A DNA stretch of 64,000 nt from contig NZ_CP036343.1 in NCBI RefSeq assembly GCF_007746795.1, positions 1,678,531-1,742,530 on the forward strand, in the 5' to 3' direction. The notes under the pieces are model-generated. The model saw only the letters and a list, made by a program, of their open reading frames with translations, was not told where the DNA came from and searched no databases. Positions 45,484 through 55,324 of the stretch are shown one piece after another. Position 1 is the stretch's first letter, and every line of letters starts with the position of its first letter. Source of the stretch: Gimesia algae. GTDB taxonomy: Bacteria; Planctomycetota; Planctomycetia; Planctomycetales; Planctomycetaceae. The position numbers and the translations under genes are program-made.

Positions 45484-47100
45484 TCAGGTTTTTGAGTGGA
45501 TCCATTTACTCAACACCATCGCGGCAACTTCCGGATTATCACGAACCAGTAATTGAACTTCATCACGCTGTGTCGGTTCTTTCTTAGGTTTTTCTGCTTC
45601 TTCATCCGGGTTTGATGCGGCTGCTCTTTTCTGGGGTAACTCGATCTCTTCTGATTTGATTTCTTCCATTTGAGGCATGCTCTTATTCAGCATCCATAGA
45701 GCCCAGATCGCAAACAACCCCAGGCCAATGGTACTGCCCCACTGGCTCACAAACTCGCCGACACTTTCAGTTAATGGCAATTCGAGTTCGGGTACTTCTG
45801 CATCAATGCGTACATAAGAAGCTACACTGACAGCATCTTCGGCTGACTGGGAAGGAATCAGCCTCTGGACCTGCTTTTGAATGCTGGTTTCCACTTCGGT
45901 CTGAATGGCAGTAGTAGCCTGCTTGAAAGTGGCAAGATCAGCTTCCGCTTCTCCCTTTTTGATTCCCCGTTTCACGGCAACAGCAGAGTAGTAATCCTCC
46001 GGAATGGAAACGGAAACCTGCACCGTACTGGGCATGGCAGCTACGAACTCTTTTTCTGTCCAGGTAAATGAGGGCGCAGTGGTCGCTTCATTATTCGTTT
46101 CGGTCACTTTCTCATTTTTTTCGTTCCCCCGCGCGACTGACAGTGAGTTAGGCTGGTTCGAACGCGCCCCTGGTTCTGCCCGTGTAGGCTTTTCTGTAAG
46201 GCTGCGTTCAGTAGATTGCTCCTTCGACTGCAGCGTCACTGAGCCATCAGTACTGATCTCCTGTTTGCGTTCGACATACCGTTTCAGGTTTTCAACGTCT
46301 ACATTCACATTCACGATCACATCCGGAATATAGGACAGAGAATCGAGAATTTTATCCTGGTAGTTTTTTGTATGCTTATTGACCCAGCTGATGAATTTAC
46401 TGTCAAAGGCATCGTTTTTATCACCCGCGGTATAGGATGTTCCCGTGGATTGATCAAATACGGTTACCGAATCTGTCGACAGGTCGGGGACCATTGTCGA
46501 GACCGCAGCTCTCAGGCTGGTTACCAGCACAGGAGTCAGTTCCTGTCCCGGACGGGGCTTGACCATCACGGTTGCCGTCACTTCCGGAGTGGTATTATTC
46601 CAGCGTAAGCGTTTTTTAGAACGTGCCCACATCACACTGGCATCTTCAATCGCGGGGATGGCGCGGATCATCCGTCGCAACTGGTTACCCAACGCGATAT
46701 CCCGCATGACCTGCAATTGGTCCTTGCTGACAAACATGCTCGATTTTTCAAACTGCTCCTGCCATTCAGAAGCCCAGTCTGTCGGAAGTCCACCACCTTC
46801 AATGAGCGCTGCGTTATAGCGGGGTACTTCATTCTGCGGGACCATAATTCTCTGCCCCTTTCGCGAGAAATCGATTAACCCGGCCCGTAACAGAACTTCT
46901 TCTGCATGAATCACCTCTTCGGTCGTAAAATCTTTACCCAGAGAGAGTGAAACATAGCTCGATTGACTGTCCCGGAAAAAGAGGAAGCCAAAAGCCAGCA
47001 TCATCAGCAGGGGGACAGACAGCAAAATCGCGCGCTGGCTGCCTGACATTGTTTGAAACAGGTTTGCGAACTGTTGATATATTTTTTTTATCGTATCCAT
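45484..47100 (-). CDS. fliF: Flagellar MS-ring protein FliF
   Basis: 538 residues: transmembrane helix 1 (AILLSVPLLMMLAFGFLFF), two ring-building motifs (GQRIMVPQNEVPRYNAALIEGGGLPTDWASEW; VNVDVENLKRYVER), a linker rich in Thr/Glu/Asn, transmembrane helix 2 (WGSTIGLGLFAIWALWML) and a charged C-terminus that binds FliG (EEEAEKPKKEPTQRDEVQLLVRDNPEVAAMVLSKWI). Forms the MS ring of the basal body and houses the export gate. Confidence 0.95.
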   Translation of the reverse strand: MDTIKKIYQQFANLFQTMSGSQRAILLSVPLLMMLAFGFLFFRDSQSSYVSLSLGKDFTTEEVIHAEEVLLRAGLIDFSRKGQRIMVPQNEVPRYNAALIEGGGLPTDWASEWQEQFEKSSMFVSKDQLQVMRDIALGNQLRRMIRAIPAIEDASVMWARSKKRLRWNNTTPEVTATVMVKPRPGQELTPVLVTSLRAAVSTMVPDLSTDSVTVFDQSTGTSYTAGDKNDAFDSKFISWVNKHTKNYQDKILDSLSYIPDVIVNVNVDVENLKRYVERKQEISTDGSVTLQSKEQSTERSLTEKPTRAEPGARSNQPNSLSVARGNEKNEKVTETNNEATTAPSFTWTEKEFVAAMPSTVQVSVSIPEDYYSAVAVKRGIKKGEAEADLATFKQATTAIQTEVETSIQKQVQRLIPSQSAEDAVSVASYVRIDAEVPELELPLTESVGEFVSQWGSTIGLGLFAIWALWMLNKSMPQMEEIKSEEIELPQKRAAASNPDEEAEKPKKEPTQRDEVQLLVRDNPEVAAMVLSKWIHSKT

Positions 47101-47163
47101 ACCGGGTGACCAATCGACGAATCCGTGTCAAAATGGTGAAAGTACTGCCTGACGTGCTTGAGT

Positions 47164-47478
47164 TTACATTTGCATCTTCTGGATCTCGTTATAAGCTTCC
47201 AGAAGTTTATTTCGCATTTGAACCATCATTCTCAGAGCCAGATCAGCCTTCTTGATTGAGGAAAAGACTTCCGCCTGAGTAATATCTTCTCCCAGTAGCC
47301 CCGCCTGAATTGCCTGTTCGGATTGAAGTTGCAACTGATTAGCACCGTCCAGAGACTGTAGCATCATATTTTTAAACGAAGGGGCGCCGGCGGATGTGCC
47401 TGCGCCAGCATCTTTGAGCCCTGCCGGTGAAAGGCCAGGCAGTAATGAGCTACCGATATGACTGATGGAACTGGTCAT
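47164..47478 (-). CDS. fliE: Flagellar hook-basal body protein FliE
   Basis: 104 residues: SFKNMMLQSLDGANQLQLQSEQAIQAGLLGEDITQAEVFSSIKKADLALRMMVQMRNKLLEAYNEIQKMQM is the full FliE pattern. Links the MS ring or gate to the rod. Small spacing to flgC upstream and fliF downstream. Confidence 0.94.
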   Translation of the reverse strand: MTSSISHIGSSLLPGLSPAGLKDAGAGTSAGAPSFKNMMLQSLDGANQLQLQSEQAIQAGLLGEDITQAEVFSSIKKADLALRMMVQMRNKLLEAYNEIQKMQM

Positions 47479-47534
47479 GCTGTTCCCTTCCCTGAGATCA
47501 GATGAATAGATTTAATTCTGTATATATCTCTAAT

Positions 47535-47948
47535 TTAAGCTAAAATCCGCAATGAAGTGCTGAACATTTCCTTGGTGATATCCAAAGCCGATATATTGGC
47601 TTCATAAGCGCGTCCTGCTTCCAATGCATTGACGAACTCGGTTACCAGATCAATGTTAGGATAGGTCACATTCCCATCCTGGTCCGCATGGCGGTGTCCG
47701 GGATCATAGGTTTTTCTTAAGGGTGTGTCTGTATCAATTTTGACATGATATTTTACGCCGGTTCCGGAAGCGCTCTGGTCCAGGCTCTCCGTATCTGCCT
47801 GAAAGGTGACAATCCGGCGATAAAACGGCTCTTCACCACTTGCGGGATCGTGCGACACATTGACCGCTGCAATATTCCCCGCAATCGTGTTCATCCGTTG
47901 CCTCTGGGCGACCAGGGCGCTGGTACTGATATCAATTCCTTTTAACAT
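47535..47948 (-). CDS. flgC: Proximal rod protein FlgC
   Basis: 137 residues with the rod signature DISTSALVAQRQRMNTIAGNIAAVN and the C-terminal FVNALEAGRAYEANISALDITKEMFSTSLRILA. Standard size. Polymerises as part of the proximal rod with FlgB, encoded 50 bases upstream. Confidence 0.95.
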   Translation of the reverse strand: MLKGIDISTSALVAQRQRMNTIAGNIAAVNVSHDPASGEEPFYRRIVTFQADTESLDQSASGTGVKYHVKIDTDTPLRKTYDPGHRHADQDGNVTYPNIDLVTEFVNALEAGRAYEANISALDITKEMFSTSLRILA

Positions 47949-47999
47949 CTGCTGCTCCTTTCAAATTTTCTGATGTTTCCTGATCGCTTAGATAAAACC

Positions 48000-48464
48000 T
48001 CAAGCGCGTTCAGAAATGACCGTCAACAACTGATTCATCTGCGCCATCATGACCTCGACGGCAAACTGCTGCATCATTGAGTTTTTGGTCATCTGCATCA
48101 TTTGTGATTCAACGCTTCGATTATTGGCATCCTGAAACGTCAGGTTCTGCGGAGTTGCTTCCCGTGCCTGAAACAGGCTGCGCGGAAACAGATCCTCCAG
48201 TTGTGCTTCAACTGACTTGGGTTTTTCAAGAGTTACAGGCATTGCCAGAGAAGAATGCGAGATCGGATCAGCTGCATTTTCCTTCAACACAACCGCATCA
48301 CGTAAAGCCTGCTGAAACTCCTGAACGGGAAGGTCTCGCATCTTATATGAAGGGGTGTCGATGTTCGCAATATTACCCGCCAGGACATCCTGTCGCCGTT
48401 CGGAGAACGCCGCCATTTTTTCCAGCAATGGTATTGCATTCGAATTGATAATCTGATCTATCAT
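48000..48464 (-). CDS. flgB: Proximal rod protein FlgB
   Basis: 154 residues from the ATG at 48464 (AGGTGG site four bases upstream). Rod motif MAAFSERRQDVLAGNIANIDTPSYKMRDLPV and C-terminal RSVESQMMQMTKNSMMQQFAVEVMMAQMNQLLTVIS. The frame is open upstream to 48566 and overlaps the regulator gene, but the extension has no rod sequence. First structural gene of the flagellar locus. Confidence 0.93.
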   Translation of the reverse strand: MIDQIINSNAIPLLEKMAAFSERRQDVLAGNIANIDTPSYKMRDLPVQEFQQALRDAVVLKENAADPISHSSLAMPVTLEKPKSVEAQLEDLFPRSLFQAREATPQNLTFQDANNRSVESQMMQMTKNSMMQQFAVEVMMAQMNQLLTVISERA

Positions 48465-48501
48465 ACTGCCACCTGCCTGAATAAAAACACAAAGCCCGCG
48501 A

Positions 48502-49950
48502 TCAGGCGGCACGCCTGACCGAAAATGTCCGTTTGGAATCTGGACCTCCTCGAGGCGGGTACCCATAGGATCTGAGTTTGCCCGAAAGTGTTCTCAACCC
48601 GATATCCAGTATTTGAGCCGTACTTTCGCGATTGCCTCCACAGCGTGCAAAAGTACTCTCAATCAGTTTCTGTTCCATCTCTCGCAGAGTCATCCCCGTC
48701 AGGGATTCAGCGTTTGAAATCGATTCCGAATCAATCCATGGCAATAAACTGGCGGCATCCAGTCGTGGCCCATTATCGACACGGTTCACGTGTTGAATCA
48801 GATTTCGCAGTTCCTGAATGTCCCCGCTCCAGTTATGTTTCTTCAACAGTTCCAGGCCATCCAGGGTTAACAGTTTTGGTATCGTGCCTTCAGAGATAGC
48901 CACTTCACTTAACAGATTTTCTGTCAACAGCGCGAGATCTTCTTTCCGGTCATTCAAACGCGGAACCGACAGAATAGAGGCGGAGAGGATTTCGGCCAGC
49001 TTTCGCTTGAACTGATTCTGGGCCGACAGTTCATGGAGTGAGACATGGCTCAGTGAGATAATGCGGCAGTTTAATTTTTTCAACTGCCTGTCTTCCGGCG
49101 AGCTATATTCGCCGTTTTCCAGAATTTTCAGCAGAGCCGCCTGCACGGGCAGTGAGGTCAAATGAACCTGATCGAGCACCAGTGTGCCACCTGCTGCCTG
49201 TTCAAGTTGACCCGGATTCCATACAGGCTCATCGGAATAACTGCTCTTTTCATTTGAATAATAACCGATCAGCTCTCGTTCCACATTTTCAATGGTCAAA
49301 GTGCTGCAGTTGACTCTGATTAAAGGATGATAGTTCAGGTACATGGCATCATGAATGATTTCTGCCACCACCGACAGTTCCGCCCCGACTCCCCCCTGAA
49401 CCAGTACGGGAGTTTGCAAATGCACCAGATCTGCGATCCGATCTCTCAATGTCTGGATTGCCTGACTGTATCCGATCAATCGGCGGCTGGAACGCAGGTT
49501 TAATTCGGAAATCAGCTCAGTGCATTCGCGTGACAGTCGGGAGTATTTGATCGCAGAATCCAGGAGACGACTGATATGATCCAGTGAGTCGTTCGAACGC
49601 AGTTCCGCAAAGGGTGCCATCGTTTCATGGGATGCAGTACGGGAAGGCTTCAGACAGGCCTGTTGAATCTCGTGCGTCAGCATGGGATAATACAGTACCG
49701 GGATCAGATTCTGCTCTGTAACAGCATCGACGGCAAACATAAACTCTGTAATTGACCGTTGATCCAGGAGAACACAGATATCTGCATCCGGTCGCGGGGA
49801 TGTGGGAGTGAATGTCATTTCCGACAATGGAATAACCGTATAGCCCAGATTTGAGAATTGCGTGCAGACTTCCAGTCTGCGGATACGATCCTCAGAAACA
49901 ATCTGAATCAGACCACGTGATGTTGAACTGTGTAACAAGCTATGATTCAT
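48502..49950 (-). CDS. NtrC-family regulator with degenerate ATPase domain
   Basis: 482 residues. Layout is receiver-like N-terminus (residues 1-110), AAA+ domain (about 155-385) and Fis-type helix-turn-helix (REMEQKLIESTFARCGGNRESTAQILDIGLRTLSGKL). The ATPase motifs are damaged: the Walker A position reads GGVGAEL (residues 186-192) with no Lys, the GAFTGA loop is replaced by SNEKSSYSD (232-240), and Walker B is GGTLVLDQV with Gln for Glu. It lies in the flagellar locus like FlrC/FleR regulators, directly before flgB. It probably binds DNA but cannot hydrolyse ATP or contact sigma-54 in the usual way (inference). Confidence 0.85.
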   Translation of the reverse strand: MNHSLLHSSTSRGLIQIVSEDRIRRLEVCTQFSNLGYTVIPLSEMTFTPTSPRPDADICVLLDQRSITEFMFAVDAVTEQNLIPVLYYPMLTHEIQQACLKPSRTASHETMAPFAELRSNDSLDHISRLLDSAIKYSRLSRECTELISELNLRSSRRLIGYSQAIQTLRDRIADLVHLQTPVLVQGGVGAELSVVAEIIHDAMYLNYHPLIRVNCSTLTIENVERELIGYYSNEKSSYSDEPVWNPGQLEQAAGGTLVLDQVHLTSLPVQAALLKILENGEYSSPEDRQLKKLNCRIISLSHVSLHELSAQNQFKRKLAEILSASILSVPRLNDRKEDLALLTENLLSEVAISEGTIPKLLTLDGLELLKKHNWSGDIQELRNLIQHVNRVDNGPRLDAASLLPWIDSESISNAESLTGMTLREMEQKLIESTFARCGGNRESTAQILDIGLRTLSGKLRSYGYPPRGGPDSKRTFSVRRAA

Positions 49951-50010
49951 TATTTAAAACCCGTTTCAATCAGAGGGAATACTGTTATTCTTTATAGTAA
50001 TTTGTAACTG

Positions 50011-50463
50011 TTATTGATCAATATTCAGATGCCGATGTGTTGCAGGTGCCAGACTGTCACGGTAGGCCTCCCCGACTTTCGCCCCCTGATTTAACGACTG
50101 GATCTGCTGTTTTGTCCGCTCCCGTCGATCGACCATGGACTGTGTACTGGTATCCTCATTCTTCAGCAACTGTGCCAGCACCGCTTCTGAATCACTCAAA
50201 ATCTGCTCACAGATTGAGCGCTGCTCGGCGGGTAACCGGTCCCTGTCCTGCTGCCACTGCTCCCAGAGCCGAGGCAACTGTTTCTTATATTGATCCAGCT
50301 GACCAAGCAGTCTCTGTTTTTTACTTAACACGTCCAGCAGACTGGAATAATCATCTTCTTTGATCAGTTCCTGCTGTTGAAGTGACAGAGTCAATAGCGC
50401 CCGGGAGTACTCCAGACGCACTGCAAACAGTTTGGGATAATCAATTGTATTTGTCGAAGTCAT
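50011..50463 (-). CDS. FlgN-like flagellar chaperone
   Basis: About 150 residues, all helical: YPKLFAVRLEYSRALLTLSLQQQELIKEDDYSSLLDVLSKKQRLLGQL has the FlgN layout, with a long Gln/Arg-rich coiled coil and a distinct C-terminus SLAPATHRHLNIDQ. FlgN holds hook-associated proteins FlgK and FlgL before export. The ATG at 50463 is chosen. A TTG at 50493 is possible and neither has a clear ribosome binding site. Its position at the head of the flagellar locus supports the call. Confidence 0.65.
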   Translation of the reverse strand: MTSTNTIDYPKLFAVRLEYSRALLTLSLQQQELIKEDDYSSLLDVLSKKQRLLGQLDQYKKQLPRLWEQWQQDRDRLPAEQRSICEQILSDSEAVLAQLLKNEDTSTQSMVDRRERTKQQIQSLNQGAKVGEAYRDSLAPATHRHLNIDQ

Positions 50464-50529
50464 ATCAATTACATCATTATTCAGGTTTAACAATGAGGAA
50501 CAGATCCCGTCCTCTGGAAAAGTCTCCGT

Positions 50530-53133
50530 TTAGGCACCATTAACTGATGGCAGCGCGCTGGTTCGACTGTCGGAATCGCGAAACTCGCGCGACCAGTCCA
50601 GCCAGCGATTCCATTCTTCTCGTCCCAGGTTCGTTGCCCCGGACTCGAAGACACTATCAGGCATCTGTTTCAATATTATTTTGGCTTGTTCCAGCATACT
50701 TTTGGCTTCATTTCTTTTCCCCAACGCTTCGTAACAGCCGGACATTTTCATATACGCAATCAACACTTCTGTACATTGCGGGTACCGGTTGACGGCATCG
50801 TGGTACGATTTGATTGCCTCGGCATATTCTTCAGTCAGATACAATATGTGGGCTTTTCCATAGCAACTCGATTTCAACAACCGCTTTCCCAGAGCATTAA
50901 GCCTGTCTCGACTTTCCAGTTGGCGCAAATCACGATTCAGATATTGAAGCTGTACGAGAGCCTGTTTCAAATAACCAATTTGCTTACGTTTTAATTCCTG
51001 CCGGGCGTTGTCTGTCCTGGCTTCCTTCATCTCCTGAAGTGGCTGATCTGACAGATTCTGTAAGGACCGTGCCAGTAGATAGCGTGCTTCAGAAATTTTC
51101 TCAGATTCGGGATAACGGTTGACGTATTCGGTCAGGCGACGCGTCGCCTCTTCATAATAACGGTTCTGCCTGGAGCCGGTGACCTGTCCTTCTGGCGGGA
51201 CCTCTGCGGTCTCACTCTGTTTTTCTGACTCGGCAATCTTTCCCTGGTGAAAATTCAACTTACCCAGCGAAAACAGTGCATCCCCCCACTGCTTTGCTTT
51301 GGGGGTTAAATTGTTCGACTCCAGGATCTCTTTCCACACGGTTTGAGCCTGATCGAGTTCATTTTTTTCCAGATAAGCAATCCCCAGTAAATACTGAGCT
51401 TCGAAGGCAGACACGTCGGTCGGGTAATTCGTCATCACGCGTTCGAAGTGGTTAATTGCTTCTTCAAGCTGATCCAGCTCGAGCAAAATTTCACCACGCT
51501 GAACCAGTGCCTGCGGCATTTGCTTTTCCGGATTTGTATTGATGAACCGCGTCAGTACTTTGAGCGCGGTCTCGAAGTCCATACCTTTCTGGAAGTGTTC
51601 TGCAGAGATGGCAAGGATATCTGCATAGCGGTCAGAGGTTGTCAAGCGACGGGCGAGTTCAAAATAAGCACGCCCGCTTTGCTTCCAGTGTTCATTCAAC
51701 TCGCTTCTGAGCGACTCCTGCTCCGTGACTGTAGCTGCTTCATAACGCCGTTCCAGATATTCCGCCCAGCGACGATTGGCATTCGCTGCCAGTTCCTTTG
51801 CCTGGACTTCAGGCAGCAGAGGAGGCAGATAGTCAGACAGCTGAATTGCCGCATTGAAGTAGGTCACGTCGTTTTTGATCCGGTCTTCATCCACCCAGTC
51901 GTTCCACGCATTCAGGACATAAGTCCGGACGCCCTGCAGACTGATCCAGCGATTACGAAATTCATCCGGACTGTCGATGGACCGCAATGCAGTCCGATAA
52001 GCAATTAAAGCTTCTTCAGTACGTCCATTTTTCCGCAGTAATTCGGCAAGACGCAGAAATGCTGCCTGGCCTTCCTGGGTCCCTGCATAACGATGTGTTG
52101 TCTGCTCAAAAAAGTCGATTGCACCATCAGCATTGCCAAGCGACTCTGCACACACGCCCATCAGATAGGACGCCTGTCTTGAAAATTTACGCTCCAGACC
52201 CAGGTTGTCCTTAACCGGAGCCAGAATAGTTAAGGCTTCCTGGTATTTTCCTTCCGCCATCAGGGTCTGTGCCTGAAACACAAGTGTCACCTGATTCACA
52301 GAATCCTGCTGCTTGACCTTGTCCAGAACTTCCTGTGCCTGAGCATTCTTGCCTTGTGCCAGAAAAATCTGTGCACGCTGTAAATACAATCGATCGTGCG
52401 ATTCATGATCCAGGTTTTCCAGCTGCAGACATTCTGAATTTAAATCGAATGCCTGCTTTATTTCAGCAGATTCTTTGTGATCGAGATAAATATCCGTCAA
52501 TGACATGGAAGCACGTAACTGACCTCCCGCAAACGTCTTGACCGCTTCTTCCAATAGAGGACGCGATTTTTGAATAGACCCTGTCAGGTAGAGACTTGTG
52601 CCCAGTGCATAGCACCATTCCGGACGATGTTCCTGATCAATGGCCCTGCGGTCTGCTTCTTTCAGGTAGCGGCTGGCAATCAGATACTGGTGATCCTGAG
52701 CTTCCCCAGTCAGCTCTTCAGCATTCCGAAAAGCAACAATACCAAAGATAAAGTACAGAGCACCAGGAAAATCGGGATCCAGATATTCCTGTTTTTTCAG
52801 CAAATAAGCCAGTTCCAGAGCCTCGGTCCGTGTTTTTGTATCTGTCGAAGCCTCCAGTTTCTGCAGTGCCTCTGTCAAAATTTCTTTGGGAGTCTTTTCC
52901 GGCTCCCCGGAGAGAGACATCAGGTATCCACCCAGCAGGAGAATCACCGGTACGCTACCCGCCAGAATCTTCCAACGTGATTTGACAAAGCCTGTTAAAC
53001 GAACGCGCAACGCGACCGAATCGGAAGCAGCAGCCTCGATCTCTGCGTCTTCTGATGGTTTTGCAGGTGAGTTTGGAACTGGGACGTTCGCTGACTCATC
53101 TGATTCTGGTTGAGCTATTGTTTCATTGGCCAT
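50530..53133 (-). CDS. Membrane-anchored TPR protein
   Basis: 867 residues: acidic N-terminus, one transmembrane helix (ILAGSVPVILLLGGYLMSL) and then about 750 residues of tetratricopeptide repeats, for example IDFFEQTTHRYAGTQEGQAAFLRLAELLRKNGRTEEALIAYRTAL and AINHFERVMTNYPTDVSAFEAQYLLGIAYLEKNELDQAQTVW. TPR arrays serve as protein-binding scaffolds. I cannot name the partner. It is next to the flagellar locus (36 bases before the flgN-like stop-side gene), so it might be part of it. Confidence 0.75.
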   Translation of the reverse strand: MANETIAQPESDESANVPVPNSPAKPSEDAEIEAAASDSVALRVRLTGFVKSRWKILAGSVPVILLLGGYLMSLSGEPEKTPKEILTEALQKLEASTDTKTRTEALELAYLLKKQEYLDPDFPGALYFIFGIVAFRNAEELTGEAQDHQYLIASRYLKEADRRAIDQEHRPEWCYALGTSLYLTGSIQKSRPLLEEAVKTFAGGQLRASMSLTDIYLDHKESAEIKQAFDLNSECLQLENLDHESHDRLYLQRAQIFLAQGKNAQAQEVLDKVKQQDSVNQVTLVFQAQTLMAEGKYQEALTILAPVKDNLGLERKFSRQASYLMGVCAESLGNADGAIDFFEQTTHRYAGTQEGQAAFLRLAELLRKNGRTEEALIAYRTALRSIDSPDEFRNRWISLQGVRTYVLNAWNDWVDEDRIKNDVTYFNAAIQLSDYLPPLLPEVQAKELAANANRRWAEYLERRYEAATVTEQESLRSELNEHWKQSGRAYFELARRLTTSDRYADILAISAEHFQKGMDFETALKVLTRFINTNPEKQMPQALVQRGEILLELDQLEEAINHFERVMTNYPTDVSAFEAQYLLGIAYLEKNELDQAQTVWKEILESNNLTPKAKQWGDALFSLGKLNFHQGKIAESEKQSETAEVPPEGQVTGSRQNRYYEEATRRLTEYVNRYPESEKISEARYLLARSLQNLSDQPLQEMKEARTDNARQELKRKQIGYLKQALVQLQYLNRDLRQLESRDRLNALGKRLLKSSCYGKAHILYLTEEYAEAIKSYHDAVNRYPQCTEVLIAYMKMSGCYEALGKRNEAKSMLEQAKIILKQMPDSVFESGATNLGREEWNRWLDWSREFRDSDSRTSALPSVNGA

Positions 53134-53464
53134 GACTGAGTTGCCCGTGAAGTAATCAGGTCATCCTCAACAAGGATTCGAAACCTGATTTAATATCAGC
53201 AGGTGAATTTTGGAATGGAATATTGGAGTAGAAGCAGAAAAGCTAAAATGACTTGTCGTATTCCGCGCCGGGAAGAAATCCGCTTCGCAGAATTGATGTG
53301 AGAGTGTTGTGATTATTGAAGAAGTGAGAATGAGAGAGGTGTAACTTGAGCATTAATACAAAAAAAAGTGATTTTTTGTCAATATTGATTCAAGTCTGCT
53401 CCAAATCACAGGGCAGAGAGTTGCTCAGTCTCCTGGAAATCACAAAACAGGTAAACTGAAAAAT
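53134..53464. terminator. Gap with extended terminator-like stem-loop (53344-53395)
   Basis: Between the PBP gene and the TPR gene. An imperfect long hairpin spans 53344-53395: ACTTGA pairs with TCAAGT, ATTAATA pairs with TATTGAT (one wobble), and A-run pairs with T-run around GTG. It lies 70-120 bases after the PBP stop and probably ends the dcw transcript. No coding frame or promoter was recognised in the rest. Confidence 0.5.
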
Positions 53465-55306
53465 TCAGCGAAGGGCATTTCGCAATTTTTGTGCAGTCCG
53501 TTCTGGAGGCGTCTGACTGGAATGATCAAAGGGAACCCGTTGATACATTAATGTCTGCTTCAGGATTTTTGCAGCAGGAGGCCCGGCAATCGTTCCTCCA
53601 TAGTGATTCTCACCTACCGAAGGCTCATTCACCACAACCAGCACGAGAACACGGGGATCATGTGCCGGGGCACCACAAATAAAGGAACTTACATGTAACT
53701 CGGAGGAATACTTGCCTGTTTGCGGGTCGGGCTTTTGAGCGGTCCCCGTCTTCCCAAACACCACGTACTCCTCAAGCTGAGCTTTCCTCCCGGTCCCTCG
53801 CGTCACCGTCTCCACCATGGGAACCTGAACCAGCCAGTCAGCGACTTCAGGAGAAACAATCGGTGTCGAAACAAGGGGGCGTACCTGGGCCGGTTCTTCT
53901 TCTGACCGGGGAAAGTAATTGTGATCGATCTGATCACGAATCAAACGCGGATTCAACAATTTCCCCTGATTCGCCAGCGCCACATGTCCGGTAATCAATT
54001 GCACCGGGGTGACGGCAATTTCCTGCCCCATCGGTATCGAACCTGTCGAATAGATATTCCAGTTTTTTAAAGGCCTGACTATCCCCCCCAGTTCACCGGG
54101 CAACTGGATGCCTGTCTTCTGGCCAAACCCGAACGCTGTCACTGCTTCATATAAGCCGGGATTGGTCAGTTTCTCTCCAATCTTGGCCATACCAATGTTA
54201 CTCGACTTCACAAGAACATCAGTCACGCTCAACACCCCGTAACTGTGGTGATCGTGCAACAGTCGCTTTCCCATGCGGTATTCGCCATGCTCACAATCAA
54301 ATTCTTCGTCAGTTTGAATCAATCCCTTTTCGAGCGCTGCTGCAACAATAAACGGCTTGAGTGTTGAACCAGGCTCATAGATCGAAGCGATGGCTGTATT
54401 TTTCCAGGCAGATTCATCGATGCCTTCGGGATGATTTAAATCGAATGTCGGAACCGATGCCATCGCCAGAACTTCACAGGTTTTAACATCCATCACGATC
54501 GCACAGGCGCTTTTAGGCTTCCACTCTTCTACAATCGACTGCAGTTGCCGTTCAGTGTAGAGCTGAATGATGGAATCCAGAGTCACCACCAGCGTTTCGC
54601 CATTTCTGGCTGCGACTCGTGAGTCATTGCGAACTTCAATCACGCGACCATGGGCATCACGAATCAGAAAACGATGACCATCCTGACCACAAATCAAATG
54701 GTTAAATGCTTCTTCCAGCCCCCCCTGACCTTTTCCATCAATATCCCGCAATCCCAGGGCATGCGCTGCTAAAGCCCCTTGTGGATACTGTCTGCGATAT
54801 TCCTGCCGAAATCCCCAGGCGTCATCTGAAAGATCCAGTGCCCTGACCCCGGACAGTTCCCGATCAGAGAGACGACGTTTGACCCACAAGAACAATTTGT
54901 CCTGATTTTCTTGCAAGCGATTTCGAAACGCAGCCTGATCGAGTTGCAGAAGGTCACAGATCCGGGCGACGCTCTTCTCATTTTCCAGTCGCTGGGGAAC
55001 GACATACAGACTGTTACTGACAATTGTGGTAGCCAGCAGTCGACCGTTCCGGTCGAGAATGTCCCCGGGACGCGCGGGAATTTTTTCTTTGTAGACCTGC
55101 TGTCGCGCCACAACCCGGGCAAACTGACGGTGACCAATATATTGCAGATAGACCAGACGCGCCGAGATCACAAGCCAGGCCAGCACCACAATCAGGACCA
55201 GGCTCCCGGTGCGCCAGCTGTTTCGCAGATTTGATGGTACGAATTTCAAAGATTGCTTCTCCCGCAGATCTGGCTTCTGCTGCTCTTCGCCTGACAGGCA
55301 GAGCAC
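53465..55306 (-). CDS. ftsI: Penicillin-binding protein, FtsI/PBP2-type transpeptidase
   Basis: 613 residues. N-terminal transmembrane helix (LVLIVVLAWLVISARLVYLQYIG), PBP dimerisation domain (IPARPGDILDRNGRLLATTIVSNSLYVVP), and a transpeptidase domain with the three active-site motifs: Ser314-Thr-Leu-Lys317 in EPGSTLKPF, Ser368-Ser-Asn370, and Lys519-Thr-Gly-Thr522. This is the class B enzyme that cross-links septal peptidoglycan in division complexes. Its presence with an intact active site supports a peptidoglycan wall in this planctomycete. GTG start, 18 bases after the ftsL-like gene. Confidence 0.93.
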   Translation of the reverse strand: MLCLSGEEQQKPDLREKQSLKFVPSNLRNSWRTGSLVLIVVLAWLVISARLVYLQYIGHRQFARVVARQQVYKEKIPARPGDILDRNGRLLATTIVSNSLYVVPQRLENEKSVARICDLLQLDQAAFRNRLQENQDKLFLWVKRRLSDRELSGVRALDLSDDAWGFRQEYRRQYPQGALAAHALGLRDIDGKGQGGLEEAFNHLICGQDGHRFLIRDAHGRVIEVRNDSRVAARNGETLVVTLDSIIQLYTERQLQSIVEEWKPKSACAIVMDVKTCEVLAMASVPTFDLNHPEGIDESAWKNTAIASIYEPGSTLKPFIVAAALEKGLIQTDEEFDCEHGEYRMGKRLLHDHHSYGVLSVTDVLVKSSNIGMAKIGEKLTNPGLYEAVTAFGFGQKTGIQLPGELGGIVRPLKNWNIYSTGSIPMGQEIAVTPVQLITGHVALANQGKLLNPRLIRDQIDHNYFPRSEEEPAQVRPLVSTPIVSPEVADWLVQVPMVETVTRGTGRKAQLEEYVVFGKTGTAQKPDPQTGKYSSELHVSSFICGAPAHDPRVLVLVVVNEPSVGENHYGGTIAGPPAAKILKQTLMYQRVPFDHSSQTPPERTAQKLRNALR

Positions 55307-55324
55307 GACAGCATGCAGACAGTA

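Noticed and set aside
49951-50010. Sigma-54 promoter before the degenerate flagellar regulator
   Set aside because: No GG-N10-GC core with the usual flanks was found here or before flgB.
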